Assembly (NCBI RefSeq): GCF_050122995.1
Contig: NZ_JBNLIA010000003.1
Coordinates: forward strand, 1-64,000
Direction of reading: 5' to 3'
DNA length: 64,000 nt
Source: Haloparvum alkalitolerans
GTDB lineage: Archaea > Halobacteriota > Halobacteria > Halobacteriales > Haloferacaceae
The translations under genes were made by a program, and so were the position numbers. How positions within the stretch are numbered: the stretch's first letter is position 1; the number at the start of each line of letters is the position of its first letter. Below are positions 43,501 to 50,143 of this stretch, piece by piece. The notes beneath the pieces are model-generated. The model was not told the DNA's origin, did not search any database, and saw only the letters and a program-made list of their open reading frames with translations.

Positions 43501-43637
43501 CGGCTGGTCGCGTCGTCCGCGGTGGCGACACGGTCGAGAGCCACCTCCGGCGCGAAGCGCTCGAGCGCCTCGCGGGCGTCCGCGGCGAAGTCGTCGTCCG
43601 GCTCGACGTGCAACACGCGAACCGGAAGGTCGGTCAT
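40548..43637 (-). CDS. Hybrid sensor histidine kinase: degenerate receiver, three PAS, GAF, kinase core
   Basis: 1,029 residues, no membrane helix. Order: receiver-like domain (1-125), GAF-like sensor with an acidic-Gly insertion (SDDGGGEVG repeated, about 225-250), PAS (about 315-430, LETILEHTTNLVFMKDLDG), PAS (about 435-545), PAS (about 550-675), GAF (about 690-820), HisKA with SHDLRNPLN (phosphorylated His), and HATPase with FRNAVEHVG (N box), DDGPGIP (G1) and GTGFGLAI (G2). The receiver keeps the acidic pocket (EPDDDF) but has VVAAGELP where the phosphoacceptor Asp is expected. Signal and partner are unknown; no response regulator is adjacent. Confidence 0.9.
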   Translation of the reverse strand: MTDLPVRVLHVEPDDDFAADAREALERFAPEVALDRVATADDATSRLAVGTYDAVVAAGELPDRGGIDLLATVREDDPELPFLLVTGAGSEAVAAEAVREGATDYLRKGEAELFGTLAARLRTAVAGYRAELARRERSKELATLHAANALLAADRPLDDRLSELATALPAGWRHPEHTAARIRVDGRTFATPNFAETPHEITATATVEGGVDLGSGGGEGGSDDGGGEVGSDDGGGEVGSEDDEGSAGPPRVEIAVAYVGDVHEGDEPFLPEEERLLDSVTAVVAAHVGRERSIDRLRASTDRLETILEHTTNLVFMKDLDGRYLLVNDAFAEFVGREKDAIVGETVETVHSDPIAEWVTAHDREAVAAGEPTRFEEHVTVDGEQRTFVTVRVPLFDVEGVPYAVYGIATDITAQRRAADERATLLDRMTDGFMAVDTDDTITYINDHGAEMAGFEPAEIVGVDLREAFERTSDAFLAAYDRAIERKEAETVETYYPPADAWYESRIYPDETGASIYFRDVSDRVRDRRRLEQFEHIVESVHDGVLVVDASGEIRFVNQYVADRLDRDRDAIVGSDVSTLLRPVDRGRIREAIDRLAAGETHDGSTVELTVDAADGPLPVEVRKTPMYHDGEFWGVAAVVRDVTERHAERRELEYREGVMRRLYETIAEKDTDFETKVRSLLTLGKEVIGTESGLLSRVDGEDYVGLIVEDDTGAFEEGVVVDVGTTNCERVVATKQSLQVKDVGEVPDLAEREGYTQIGISCYVGAPVVVDGEVFGTFCFYDRGAREEPFDRWEVTLVDLMARWVSYELERRRTQAELERERDRLEEFASVVSHDLRNPLNVAEGHVDLAREGDEAADLDAAATALTRMNELIDDALSFARLGTRVVETEPTDIGAVAREAWETVDTDGASLTVEDLGVAACDASRVRSLFENLFRNAVEHVGPDVHVTVGRLESGFYVADDGPGIPDDVREHVFERGYTTSETGTGFGLAIVDQIAGAHGWTVELVDGHSDETGARFEIRDVNWVRS

Positions 43638-43737
43638 ACCCCACCATAGCAGGGGCCGGTATTTGGGCGTGCCGGCGGCTCCGGACTCCGCCCGCGTGAA
43701 TCTCTACCTTTTTACCCCTTACCGCGGAATGGCCACC

Positions 43738-45090
43738 ATGGGTCTGTTCGATCGGCTACGCGGGACAGACGATCCCCGAGTCGCGTTCCTCGGCATCGAC
43801 GGGGTCCCCTACGACCTCGTCGCGGAGAACCCGGAGACGTTCCCGAACCTCACCGAGATCGCGGCGGCGGGCTCCGCCGGGGCCATCGACAGCATCGTCC
43901 CCCCCGAGTCGAGCGCGTGCTGGCCCGCGCTCACCACCGGCGCGAACCCGGGGGAGACCGGCGTCTACGGGTTTCAGGACCGGGAGACGGGGTCGTACGA
44001 CACGTACGTTCCGATGGGCCGTGACGTACAGCGGGAGCGCGTCTGGGACCGAGTCACCGACGAGGGCCGGAACGCCTCCGTCTTCAACGTTCCCGTCACC
44101 TTCCCGCCACAGCGCAACGTCCAGCGCATGGTCTCGGGGTTCCTCTCCCCGGGCGTCGACAAGGCGGCCCACCCCGAGGAGCTGCGGGAGCGGCTCTCCG
44201 AGTCCGGCTACCGGATCGACGTGAACGCCAAGCTCGGCCACAGGGACGACAAGGCCGACTTCCTCGAGCACGCGCACACGACGCTCGACCGCCGACAGGA
44301 GGCGTTCCGCCACTACATCGAGGAGGACGACTGGGACCTCTTTTTCGGCGTCTACATGACGACGGACCGCGTCAATCACTTCCTCTGGGAGGACTACGCG
44401 ACCGGCGGCCGCTACCGCGAGGAGTTCCTCGCCTTCTACAGCCGGCTCGACGAGTGCATCGGCGAGATCCGGGAGGAGCTCCCCTCGGACACGACGCTCG
44501 TCGTCGCGGCCGACCACGGCTTCACCACGCTCGACTACGAGGTCCACTGTAACGAGTGGCTCGAACGCGAGGGGTGGCTCTCCTACGCGGACGACGACCA
44601 CGCCGAGTTGAGCGACATCGACGACGACACGCGGGCGTACGCGTTCGTCCCCGGCCGGTTCTACGTGAACCTGGAGGGCCGCGAGCCCCGCGGGTCGGTC
44701 CCCGAGTCGGAGTACGAGGACGTGCGCGCCGAGTTGCGCGCCGACCTGGAGGCGCTGGAGGGACCGAACGGGCGGCCGGTCGTCGACCGCGTCGTCGAGA
44801 AGGAGACCGCGTTCCGCGGCGACCACGACGCCATCGCACCGGATCTGGTCGCGATCCCCAACGACGGCTTCGACCTCAAGGCCGGCTTCAAGGGCTCCCA
44901 CGACGCGGTGTTCGACGACACCGGTCCCAGAAACGGGATGCACACCTTCGACGACCCGGCGCTGTTCGTCGACGAACCGGGGATCCCGATCGACGACGCG
45001 GACCTGCTCGACGTGGCGCCCACCATCCTCGAACTGATGGACATCGACTTCGAGCGGACCGCCTTCGACGGCGCCAGCCTGCTCCCCTGA
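43738..45090 (+). CDS. Alkaline phosphatase superfamily protein (nucleotide pyrophosphatase/phosphodiesterase-like)
   Basis: 450 residues. Metal and active-site features: FLGIDGVPYDLV (first metal Asp), PPESSACWPALTTGANPGE (nucleophile region, a Ser/Thr before the TTG), YMTTDRVNHFLW (metal Asp/His), VVAADHGFTTLD (metal DH pair) and GMHTFDDPALFV (last metal His). It should hydrolyse phosphodiesters or phosphomonoesters in the cytoplasm, or transfer phospho-groups; the substrate is unknown. ATG 43738 fits a CTTTTTAC box at about -26; ATG 43729 in frame is the alternative. Divergent from the sensor kinase. Confidence 0.87.
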   Translation: MGLFDRLRGTDDPRVAFLGIDGVPYDLVAENPETFPNLTEIAAAGSAGAIDSIVPPESSACWPALTTGANPGETGVYGFQDRETGSYDTYVPMGRDVQRERVWDRVTDEGRNASVFNVPVTFPPQRNVQRMVSGFLSPGVDKAAHPEELRERLSESGYRIDVNAKLGHRDDKADFLEHAHTTLDRRQEAFRHYIEEDDWDLFFGVYMTTDRVNHFLWEDYATGGRYREEFLAFYSRLDECIGEIREELPSDTTLVVAADHGFTTLDYEVHCNEWLEREGWLSYADDDHAELSDIDDDTRAYAFVPGRFYVNLEGREPRGSVPESEYEDVRAELRADLEALEGPNGRPVVDRVVEKETAFRGDHDAIAPDLVAIPNDGFDLKAGFKGSHDAVFDDTGPRNGMHTFDDPALFVDEPGIPIDDADLLDVAPTILELMDIDFERTAFDGASLLP

Positions 45091-45142
45091 CGGGGCGGCG
45101 ACCTCCCGACCGTTTTAAGACCGCCGGCGCGGAGGTCCGGAC

Positions 45143-45274
45143 ATGGACCTCGACGCGCTCGACGGCGACGCGTTCCGCGCGGTCGCGGGCGTCGGCGCCG
45201 GCTACGGCCTGATCCTCGCCGCGATACTGGTGGTTCTGTTCCTCGTGCCGTACCTACTGTTCCTGACGCTGTAG
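45143..45274 (+). CDS. Small single-helix membrane protein
   Basis: 43 residues: a short acidic N-terminus (MDLDALDGDAFRAV), then one long hydrophobic segment (about 17-43, with YGLILAAILVVLFLVPYLLF). Short proteins with this layout are common in haloarchaea; function unknown. The start is supported by CGTTTTAAG at 45111-45119, about 28 bases upstream, giving a leaderless mRNA. Codon use matches neighbouring genes. It lies 52 bases after the phosphatase-like gene. Confidence 0.75.
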   Translation: MDLDALDGDAFRAVAGVGAGYGLILAAILVVLFLVPYLLFLTL

Positions 45275-45330
45275 GCGTCGAACGCGGGCGAGAAACGGAG
45301 CCGCACCGGTCGCCATCGGGGACGCGACCG

Positions 45331-45888
45331 TCAGGCCTCGTCCGGCCCGACCGTCAGCACGGGCACGTCCGCGCCGCGCTGGATCCGCGAGGGGAGCGTC
45401 TCCGGGTGAAGCAGGCGGTCGACACCCGTCCGGCGCGCGGAGCCGAGCACGATCAGGTCGCTGTCGTGGGCGGCCGCGAAGTCGAGCACCTCCTCGTGGG
45501 CGTGGCCGTAGCGGAACCGCGGCTCGACGTCGACGCCGACCGCGGCGCCGCGGTCCGCGGCCTCCTCGACGGCCGCCTCGCCGGCCGCCTCGCGCCGCTC
45601 GACCTCCACGTCCCAGCCGTGGACCATGTCCACGACGTAGAGCGCGTCGACCGCCGCGCCGTGGGTCGCCGCCAGCCGGACCGCCGTCTCCGCGGCCGCC
45701 CGGCCCGCCGCGCCCTCGTCCACGACGACCAGCACGCGGTCGAAGAGGCCTCCGACCGCGGGCGTCTCCGCCGCGGCGCCCGGGGCTCCGTCGGCGGCGT
45801 CGGCCCTCTCGCTCCCGGCGCCCGGCCCCGACCGGCCGCCGCGCTCGCTCGCCATCCCGTCCGTCCTCGCCTGCTGTGCGTTCGCCAT
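45331..45888 (-). CDS. Universal stress protein (UspA family)
   Basis: 185 residues. The N-terminal 45 residues are a low-complexity Ala/Gly/Asp tail. The Usp fold follows: FDRVLVVVDEGAAGRAAAETAVRLA, VDALYVVDMVHG and DSDLIVLGSARRTGVDRLLH. The ATP-binding signature G-x2-G-x9-G-S/T is not convincing (GSARRTG then PETLPSRI), so it may be a non-ATP-binding type. ATG 45888 is assumed; TATA-like sequence (ACTTATGAG, about 45950) would give a 40-base leader. Role in stress is family knowledge only. Confidence 0.8.
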   Translation of the reverse strand: MANAQQARTDGMASERGGRSGPGAGSERADAADGAPGAAAETPAVGGLFDRVLVVVDEGAAGRAAAETAVRLAATHGAAVDALYVVDMVHGWDVEVERREAAGEAAVEEAADRGAAVGVDVEPRFRYGHAHEEVLDFAAAHDSDLIVLGSARRTGVDRLLHPETLPSRIQRGADVPVLTVGPDEA

Positions 45889-45950
45889 CCTTTCTGTCTC
45901 CCCGCGCCCGTGACCGGGGCGCGTCTTGACTCATCGTCGGTCCTCCGGAC

Positions 45951-46088
45951 TCATAAGTCTCTCCGACACGTACGACAATTATCATTATCTGTCCGGCGAT
46001 ACGCGTGACGTTCCCGATCGATCACGCACAGATGCGTGACGGACGGTGGGTTCTCGCCCGCCTCGGTGGACGTTTCGAAAGTCGCCAT
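45951..46088 (-). CDS. Possible small zinc-finger-like protein
   Basis: A 45-codon frame with start ATG 46088 and stop 45951-45953. The product has THLCVIDRERHAYRR followed by NDNCRTCRRDL, giving Cys/His residues that could bind one zinc ion. The first half has the GC-rich third positions expected here; the second half is AT-richer. The frame is open further upstream to about 46190, so a longer form is possible. I do not recognise the family. No clear promoter is seen, and it could be a remnant. Confidence 0.35.
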   Translation of the reverse strand: MATFETSTEAGENPPSVTHLCVIDRERHAYRRTDNDNCRTCRRDL

Positions 46089-46226
46089 CCCGCGGTCGGT
46101 CGGGCCATCGTGCTCCGCGAACGCTTTCGGGGCTTCTGACTGGGCGGTGACGAGTTCGGTCCGATCGCGTGGGTGTCGTGTCCGTTACAAATCCTGCTGC
46201 TCGGACCGGCAACACTCAGAAATCCC

Positions 46227-46460
46227 CGCCCCGCACAGCGCCGCAACCGCACCGCCCCGCACAGCGCCGCAACCGCACCGCCCCGAACAGCACCGCAACC
46301 GCACCGCCCCGAACAGCACCGCAACCGCACCGCCCCGAACAGCACCGCCCCGCACAGCGCCGCAACCGCACCGCCCCGAACAGCACCGCAACCGCACCGC
46401 CCCGAACAGCACCGCCCCGCACAGCGCCGCAACCGCACCGCCCCGCACAGCCCCGCGACC
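46227..46460. repeat. Minisatellite of 26-bp units with 15-bp short units
   Basis: Units starting CGCCCCG begin at 46227, 46253, 46279, 46305, 46331 (15 bp), 46346, 46372, 46398 (15 bp), 46413 and 46439 (decayed). Two variants alternate: one with CGCACAGCGCC, the other with CGAACAGCACC. Because 26 is not a multiple of three, all three frames stay open as His/Arg/Pro-rich text; this is not coding. It runs directly into an inverted copy of the double-hairpin element. Confidence 0.92.
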
Positions 46461-46468
46461 GCTCAGCA

Positions 46469-46582
46469 GCCTCGCACCTCCCCAGCCTCGGCGGCGGCGC
46501 GGCCGCGAAACCACACCGCAGGCGGCCGCGCCGCCGCCTCCCTCGCACGCGTGCCTCGCGCGCGCCGACTGCACAGCACCGC
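46469..46582. repeat. Dispersed double-hairpin element, inverted copy
   Basis: Read on the minus strand, it has the same order as the 51.4 kb copy: GCGGTGCTGTGC, CAGTCGGCGCGCGC, GAGGGAGG, a perfect 17-bp stem, the loop core TGCGGTGTGGT, the other stem arm, then GGCTGGGGAGGTGCGAGG. The stem sequence is entirely different from the 51.4 kb copy yet pairs perfectly; the loop core and both flanks are conserved. Confidence 0.8.
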
Positions 46583-46721
46583 ATCGTATCCCCAAGAACC
46601 GCCACAGCACCGTCACGGCCCTCCGGTCTGACGGCGTCGGGCGGCGCGGGCGTTTCCGCTGCGGGGATATTCTGCCCGAACTTCCGTTAGAGTCAAACCG
46701 CCCCTGCGCGAATCCGGGTGT

Positions 46722-47141
46722 ATGAGCGCGGAACAGGAAGGGCGGACGATCCGGTGTCTCGTCGCGAAGGTCGGCCTCGACGGCCACGACCGCGGCGCGC
46801 ACGTCATCGCGCGGGCGTTCCGGGACGCCGGCTTCGAGGTCATCTACTCGGGGCTCCACCGGGCGCCGGACGAGATCGTGCAGGCGGCCGTGCAAGAGGA
46901 CGTGGACGTGCTCGGGATCTCCATCCTCTCGGGCGCGCACAACACCCTCGTCCCGAAGGTCATCGAGGGGCTCAAGGAGTACGGCGCCTTCGAGGACACC
47001 CTCATCCTCGTCGGCGGGATCATCCCGGACGACGACGAGACGGAGCTGAAAGAGCTCGGCGTCGCGGAGGTGTTCGGCCCCGGGACGCCGATGGAGGAGA
47101 CCATCGAGTTCGTCCGGGCGAACGTCCCGGAGCGGGACTGA
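46722..47141 (+). CDS. mcmA2: Methylmalonyl-CoA mutase, cobalamin-binding subunit
   Basis: 139 residues, only the B12-binding half of methylmalonyl-CoA mutase; the catalytic TIM-barrel subunit is encoded elsewhere. KVGLDGHDRGAHVIARAF has the D-x-H-x-x-G motif whose His ligates cobalt, with VLGISILSGAH and LVGGIIPDDD completing the Rossmann-like cobalamin fold. It interconverts succinyl-CoA and methylmalonyl-CoA. The next gene is its chaperone MeaB, 31 bases away, so they form an operon. Starts at ATG 46722. Confidence 0.93.
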   Translation: MSAEQEGRTIRCLVAKVGLDGHDRGAHVIARAFRDAGFEVIYSGLHRAPDEIVQAAVQEDVDVLGISILSGAHNTLVPKVIEGLKEYGAFEDTLILVGGIIPDDDETELKELGVAEVFGPGTPMEETIEFVRANVPERD

Positions 47142-47172
47142 GCATGGAGCGGGGAGACTCGGAGGTGGCGCG

Positions 47173-48246
47173 GTGAGTGCCGCGGAGGAGCGCGACCTCG
47201 TCGCGGAGCTGCTCGAGGGGCGCCACCGGGCGCTCGCGCGCGTCATCTCGAAGATCGAGGACCGCTCGCCCGGCTACCGGGAGATCGTCTCGGACCTCCA
47301 CGCGCACACCGGCGACGCCGAGGTGATCGGCGTCACGGGTTCGCCCGGCGCCGGCAAGTCGACGCTCGTGGACAAGCTCGCGCGTCGCTACCGCGACGCC
47401 GGGCTGACGGTAGGGATCATCGCGGTGGACCCCTCCTCACCGTACACCGGCGGCGCGGTGCTGGGCGACCGCATCCGGATGGCCTCGAACGTCGGCGACA
47501 TGGACGTGTTCTTCCGGTCGATGAGCGCCCGCGGCCAGCTCGGCGGCCTCTCGACGGCGACCGCGGACGCGGTGAAGGCCCTCGACGCGTTCGGCAAGGA
47601 CCGGATCATCGTCGAGACGGTCGGCGCCGGCCAGAACGAGGTCGACGTGGTCAAGACCGCCGACACCGTCGCGGTGCTGGTCCAGCCCGGCTCCGGCGAC
47701 GACGTGCAGATGCTGAAGGCGGGCATCCTCGAGATCGGCGACGTGTTCGTCGTTAACAAGGCCGACATGGACGGCGCGACGCGCACCGTCGCGGAACTGG
47801 AGGAGATGCTCCACATGCGCGAGAGCCCGACGAAGGGGCTGGACACGGGTCACCACGGCTTCGACGTCCCCGAACACCCGGACGCGGAGGACGGTGACGA
47901 GAGCGGCGAGTCCCCCGACGAGGAGGCGTGGGAGCCGACCGTGATCGAGACGGTGGCGACCGAGGGCGAGGGGGTCGACGACCTCATCGACGCGCTGGAC
48001 GCTCACAGGGCGTACCTGGAGGAGTCGGGGCGGCTGGAAGCGAAAGCCCGCCAGCGCTACGCCACCGAGATCCGGGCGCTCGTCCGCAACGACGTCGGCG
48101 AACTCGCGGAGGCGGCCATCGCCGACCGCGGCGGGATCGACGCGCTCGCCGACCGCGTGCTGGCCCGCGAGACGGACCCCTACACCGTCGCCGACGAACT
48201 CGTCGCACCGATCGCGGAGTGCGTTCGCGAGCGGCGCGAGGACTGA
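47173..48246 (+). CDS. meaB: Methylmalonyl-CoA mutase-associated GTPase MeaB (ArgK family)
   Basis: 357 residues. A P-loop G3E GTPase that protects and reloads the mutase cofactor. Motifs: VTGSPGAGKSTLVDKLA (Walker A, about 54-70), IAVDPSSPYTGGAVLGDRIRM (switch), IVETVGAGQNEVDV (the Q in place of the catalytic residue, typical) and VVNKADMDG (N-K-x-D). An acidic insertion (about 232-255) is haloarchaeal. GTG 47173 overlaps the stop of a 10-codon frame that begins at ATG 47144. Cotranscribed with the B12 subunit. Confidence 0.93.
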   Translation: MSAAEERDLVAELLEGRHRALARVISKIEDRSPGYREIVSDLHAHTGDAEVIGVTGSPGAGKSTLVDKLARRYRDAGLTVGIIAVDPSSPYTGGAVLGDRIRMASNVGDMDVFFRSMSARGQLGGLSTATADAVKALDAFGKDRIIVETVGAGQNEVDVVKTADTVAVLVQPGSGDDVQMLKAGILEIGDVFVVNKADMDGATRTVAELEEMLHMRESPTKGLDTGHHGFDVPEHPDAEDGDESGESPDEEAWEPTVIETVATEGEGVDDLIDALDAHRAYLEESGRLEAKARQRYATEIRALVRNDVGELAEAAIADRGGIDALADRVLARETDPYTVADELVAPIAECVRERRED

Positions 48247-48335
48247 GTCGGAGGGCGGACGCCGGAGGGTGACGCCCGCACTCGCCGCGGGGCGTGGACC
48301 GCGGGTATAAGTCGTCCGCGACACAACAGGTTTGC

Positions 48336-49301
48336 ATGAAGCTCAGGACTCTCGCGAGCGCCGCCGCGGTCGGCGCGGGTGCCGTCGTCGGGCTGAACGG
48401 CCGCCTCCGCGCGGACGAGCCCCCCGAGCCGCCGTTGCCGGGCGACCGGGAGACGTTCCGATGGCGCGGGATGGATGTGGCCTACACCGAGGCGGGCGAC
48501 CCCGACGACCCGACGCTGGTGCTGTTCCACGGCGTCAACGCCGCCGGCAGCGCGGGCGAGTGGCGCGAGGTGTTCGGCGACCTCACCGCCGACCACCACG
48601 TGGTCGCGCCCGACCTACCGGGATACGGCCGCTCGGACCGGCCGGCGCTGCGCTACTCCGCGGCGCTGTACGAGGACTTCGTTCGCGACTTCCTCGCCCG
48701 CTACGACGCGCCGCGCGTCGTCGCCTCCTCGCTGTCGGCCGCCTACGTCGTGGCGGGCGCGACGCCCGCGGGCGGGACCGACGACGCGGCCGCCGGCGTC
48801 CCGGTCTCCGGACTCCTGTTGGTCTGTCCCACGACGACCGCCGGTCCCTCGCCGCCGAAGCCGTGGCTCCGCGAACTGATCCGGTCGCCCGTCGCCGGCG
48901 AGGCGCTGTTCAACCTGATCACCTCCAAGCCCGCGATCCGGTACTTCAACGCCGACCACGCCTACGCGGACCCCGCAAACGCGACCGCGGAGTGGACCGA
49001 CTTCGAGTGGCGGACGAGCCACGTCCCGGGCGCGCGCTACGCGGCCGCGTCGTTCGTCTCCGGCTACCTCAACTCCGAGGTCGACCTCGGCGCGGAGCTC
49101 GCCGAACTCGCGGCCGCCGGCGTTCCGACGACGATCGTCTGGGGGCGCGAGGCGGACGTGTCGCCGCTCTCGGATGGCCGCGACCTGGCGGAGGACTCGG
49201 ACGCCCGGCTCGTCGTGTTCGACCGGGCGAAGCTCCTCCCGCACGTCGAGTTCCCGAACCAGTTCCTCGACGCGGCGCGCGAGGCGTTCGCGGAGGCGTA
49301 G
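48336..49301 (+). CDS. Alpha/beta hydrolase
   Basis: 321 residues. The N-terminus (KLRTLASAAAVGAGAVVGLN) is weakly hydrophobic and could be a signal or anchor. Hydrolase features: LVLFHGVNAAGSAGEW (oxyanion HG), VVAPDLPGYGRSDRP and the nucleophile elbow VVASSLSAAYVV, which is S-x-S-x-A instead of G-x-S-x-G. VWGREADVSPL fits the Asp loop and LLPHVEFPNQF the catalytic His. Substrate unknown. GTATAAGT at 48305-48312 sits 28 bases before the ATG, so the mRNA is leaderless. Confidence 0.85.
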   Translation: MKLRTLASAAAVGAGAVVGLNGRLRADEPPEPPLPGDRETFRWRGMDVAYTEAGDPDDPTLVLFHGVNAAGSAGEWREVFGDLTADHHVVAPDLPGYGRSDRPALRYSAALYEDFVRDFLARYDAPRVVASSLSAAYVVAGATPAGGTDDAAAGVPVSGLLLVCPTTTAGPSPPKPWLRELIRSPVAGEALFNLITSKPAIRYFNADHAYADPANATAEWTDFEWRTSHVPGARYAAASFVSGYLNSEVDLGAELAELAAAGVPTTIVWGREADVSPLSDGRDLAEDSDARLVVFDRAKLLPHVEFPNQFLDAAREAFAEA

Positions 49302-49338
49302 TCCCCTCCCGTCGGCTCGGCCTCGGCCCCGTTCTCGA

Positions 49339-50142
49339 TCAGTGCTCCGTGTCGCCCGCTTCGAGTGGCGACACCGCCGCCCGTTCGTCGGTCGTCACGC
49401 CGTAAGCCGCGTCGCCGACGGAGTCGGGGATCGAGGCGTCGGTTTCGGGCCCGTACCGCGACCGGAGCGACGCCAGCACCGCGTCGCGGACGCAGGCGCG
49501 CGCGGCGGCCCCCACGGCGGTCGCCGCGCCGGAGAAGGCGGCCGGGTCGCCGGCGGGGTCGCTGGCGACGACGACGGCGTCGGAGGTCGTGTCCGGAACG
49601 CCCGCCGCGGAAAGCAGCGTGGCGGCCTTGGCCGCGGCGGCGACCGCAACCAGGTTCGCGAGCGCGCCCGGTTCGAGGTCACGCGTCGTCCCGACGACGA
49701 GGTTCACCGTCCCGTCGTGGCGAGGGGCGGTGTCGGGGTCGCCCACGGAAGGGGGCGCTCGGGCGGAGACAGCGCCGTCGACCGGGAGCGCGGCGGGGTT
49801 CGAGAGCCCGGCGGTCGCGACGACCTCGACGGGTCCGATCCGGGCGCTACGGGCGTGCGTCTGGTCGACGCCGGTCAACAGCGCGGGCGCGTCGGGGCGC
49901 TCGGGAAAGCCGGCCGCGGCGACGCGCTCGTCGACGTACGCGGCGAGGTCCCGGCGCCCCCCGTCGTCCCAGCCCTCGGGAACGGTGACGTTGTGGACCG
50001 CGTCGGCGTCGCGGACGCCGCCGTCGAACCCCGTGGAGAGGACGCGGAAGCCGGGGCAGGCGAGCCGACAGACGCCGTCGCGGACGGTCGCGTCGAAGAC
50101 GCCCGCGTCGTCCGCGCCCGTCGGGGAGTCGGCGCCCGCCAC
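49339..50142 (-). CDS. cbiZ: Adenosylcobinamide amidohydrolase
   Basis: 267 residues. Salvages cobinamide by removing the aminopropanol arm to give adenosylcobyric acid, the archaeal route for B12 recycling. Family features: FRVLSTGFDGGVRDADAV, HNVTVPEGWD, ALLTGVDQTHARSARIG, VEVVATAGLSNPAAL, GTVNLVVGTTRDLEPGALA. Start GTG 50142 comes one base after the stop of the CobD-like gene, so the two are co-transcribed. Together they form a cobalamin salvage/synthesis pair beside the B12-dependent mutase genes. Confidence 0.9.
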   Translation of the reverse strand: MAGADSPTGADDAGVFDATVRDGVCRLACPGFRVLSTGFDGGVRDADAVHNVTVPEGWDDGGRRDLAAYVDERVAAAGFPERPDAPALLTGVDQTHARSARIGPVEVVATAGLSNPAALPVDGAVSARAPPSVGDPDTAPRHDGTVNLVVGTTRDLEPGALANLVAVAAAAKAATLLSAAGVPDTTSDAVVVASDPAGDPAAFSGAATAVGAAARACVRDAVLASLRSRYGPETDASIPDSVGDAAYGVTTDERAAVSPLEAGDTEH

Positions 50143-50143
50143 C

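Noticed and set aside
46036..46725. Several His/Arg/Pro-rich open frames across the minisatellite
   Set aside because: The 26-bp unit cycles through all three frames, and every frame is open; this is repeat composition, not coding.
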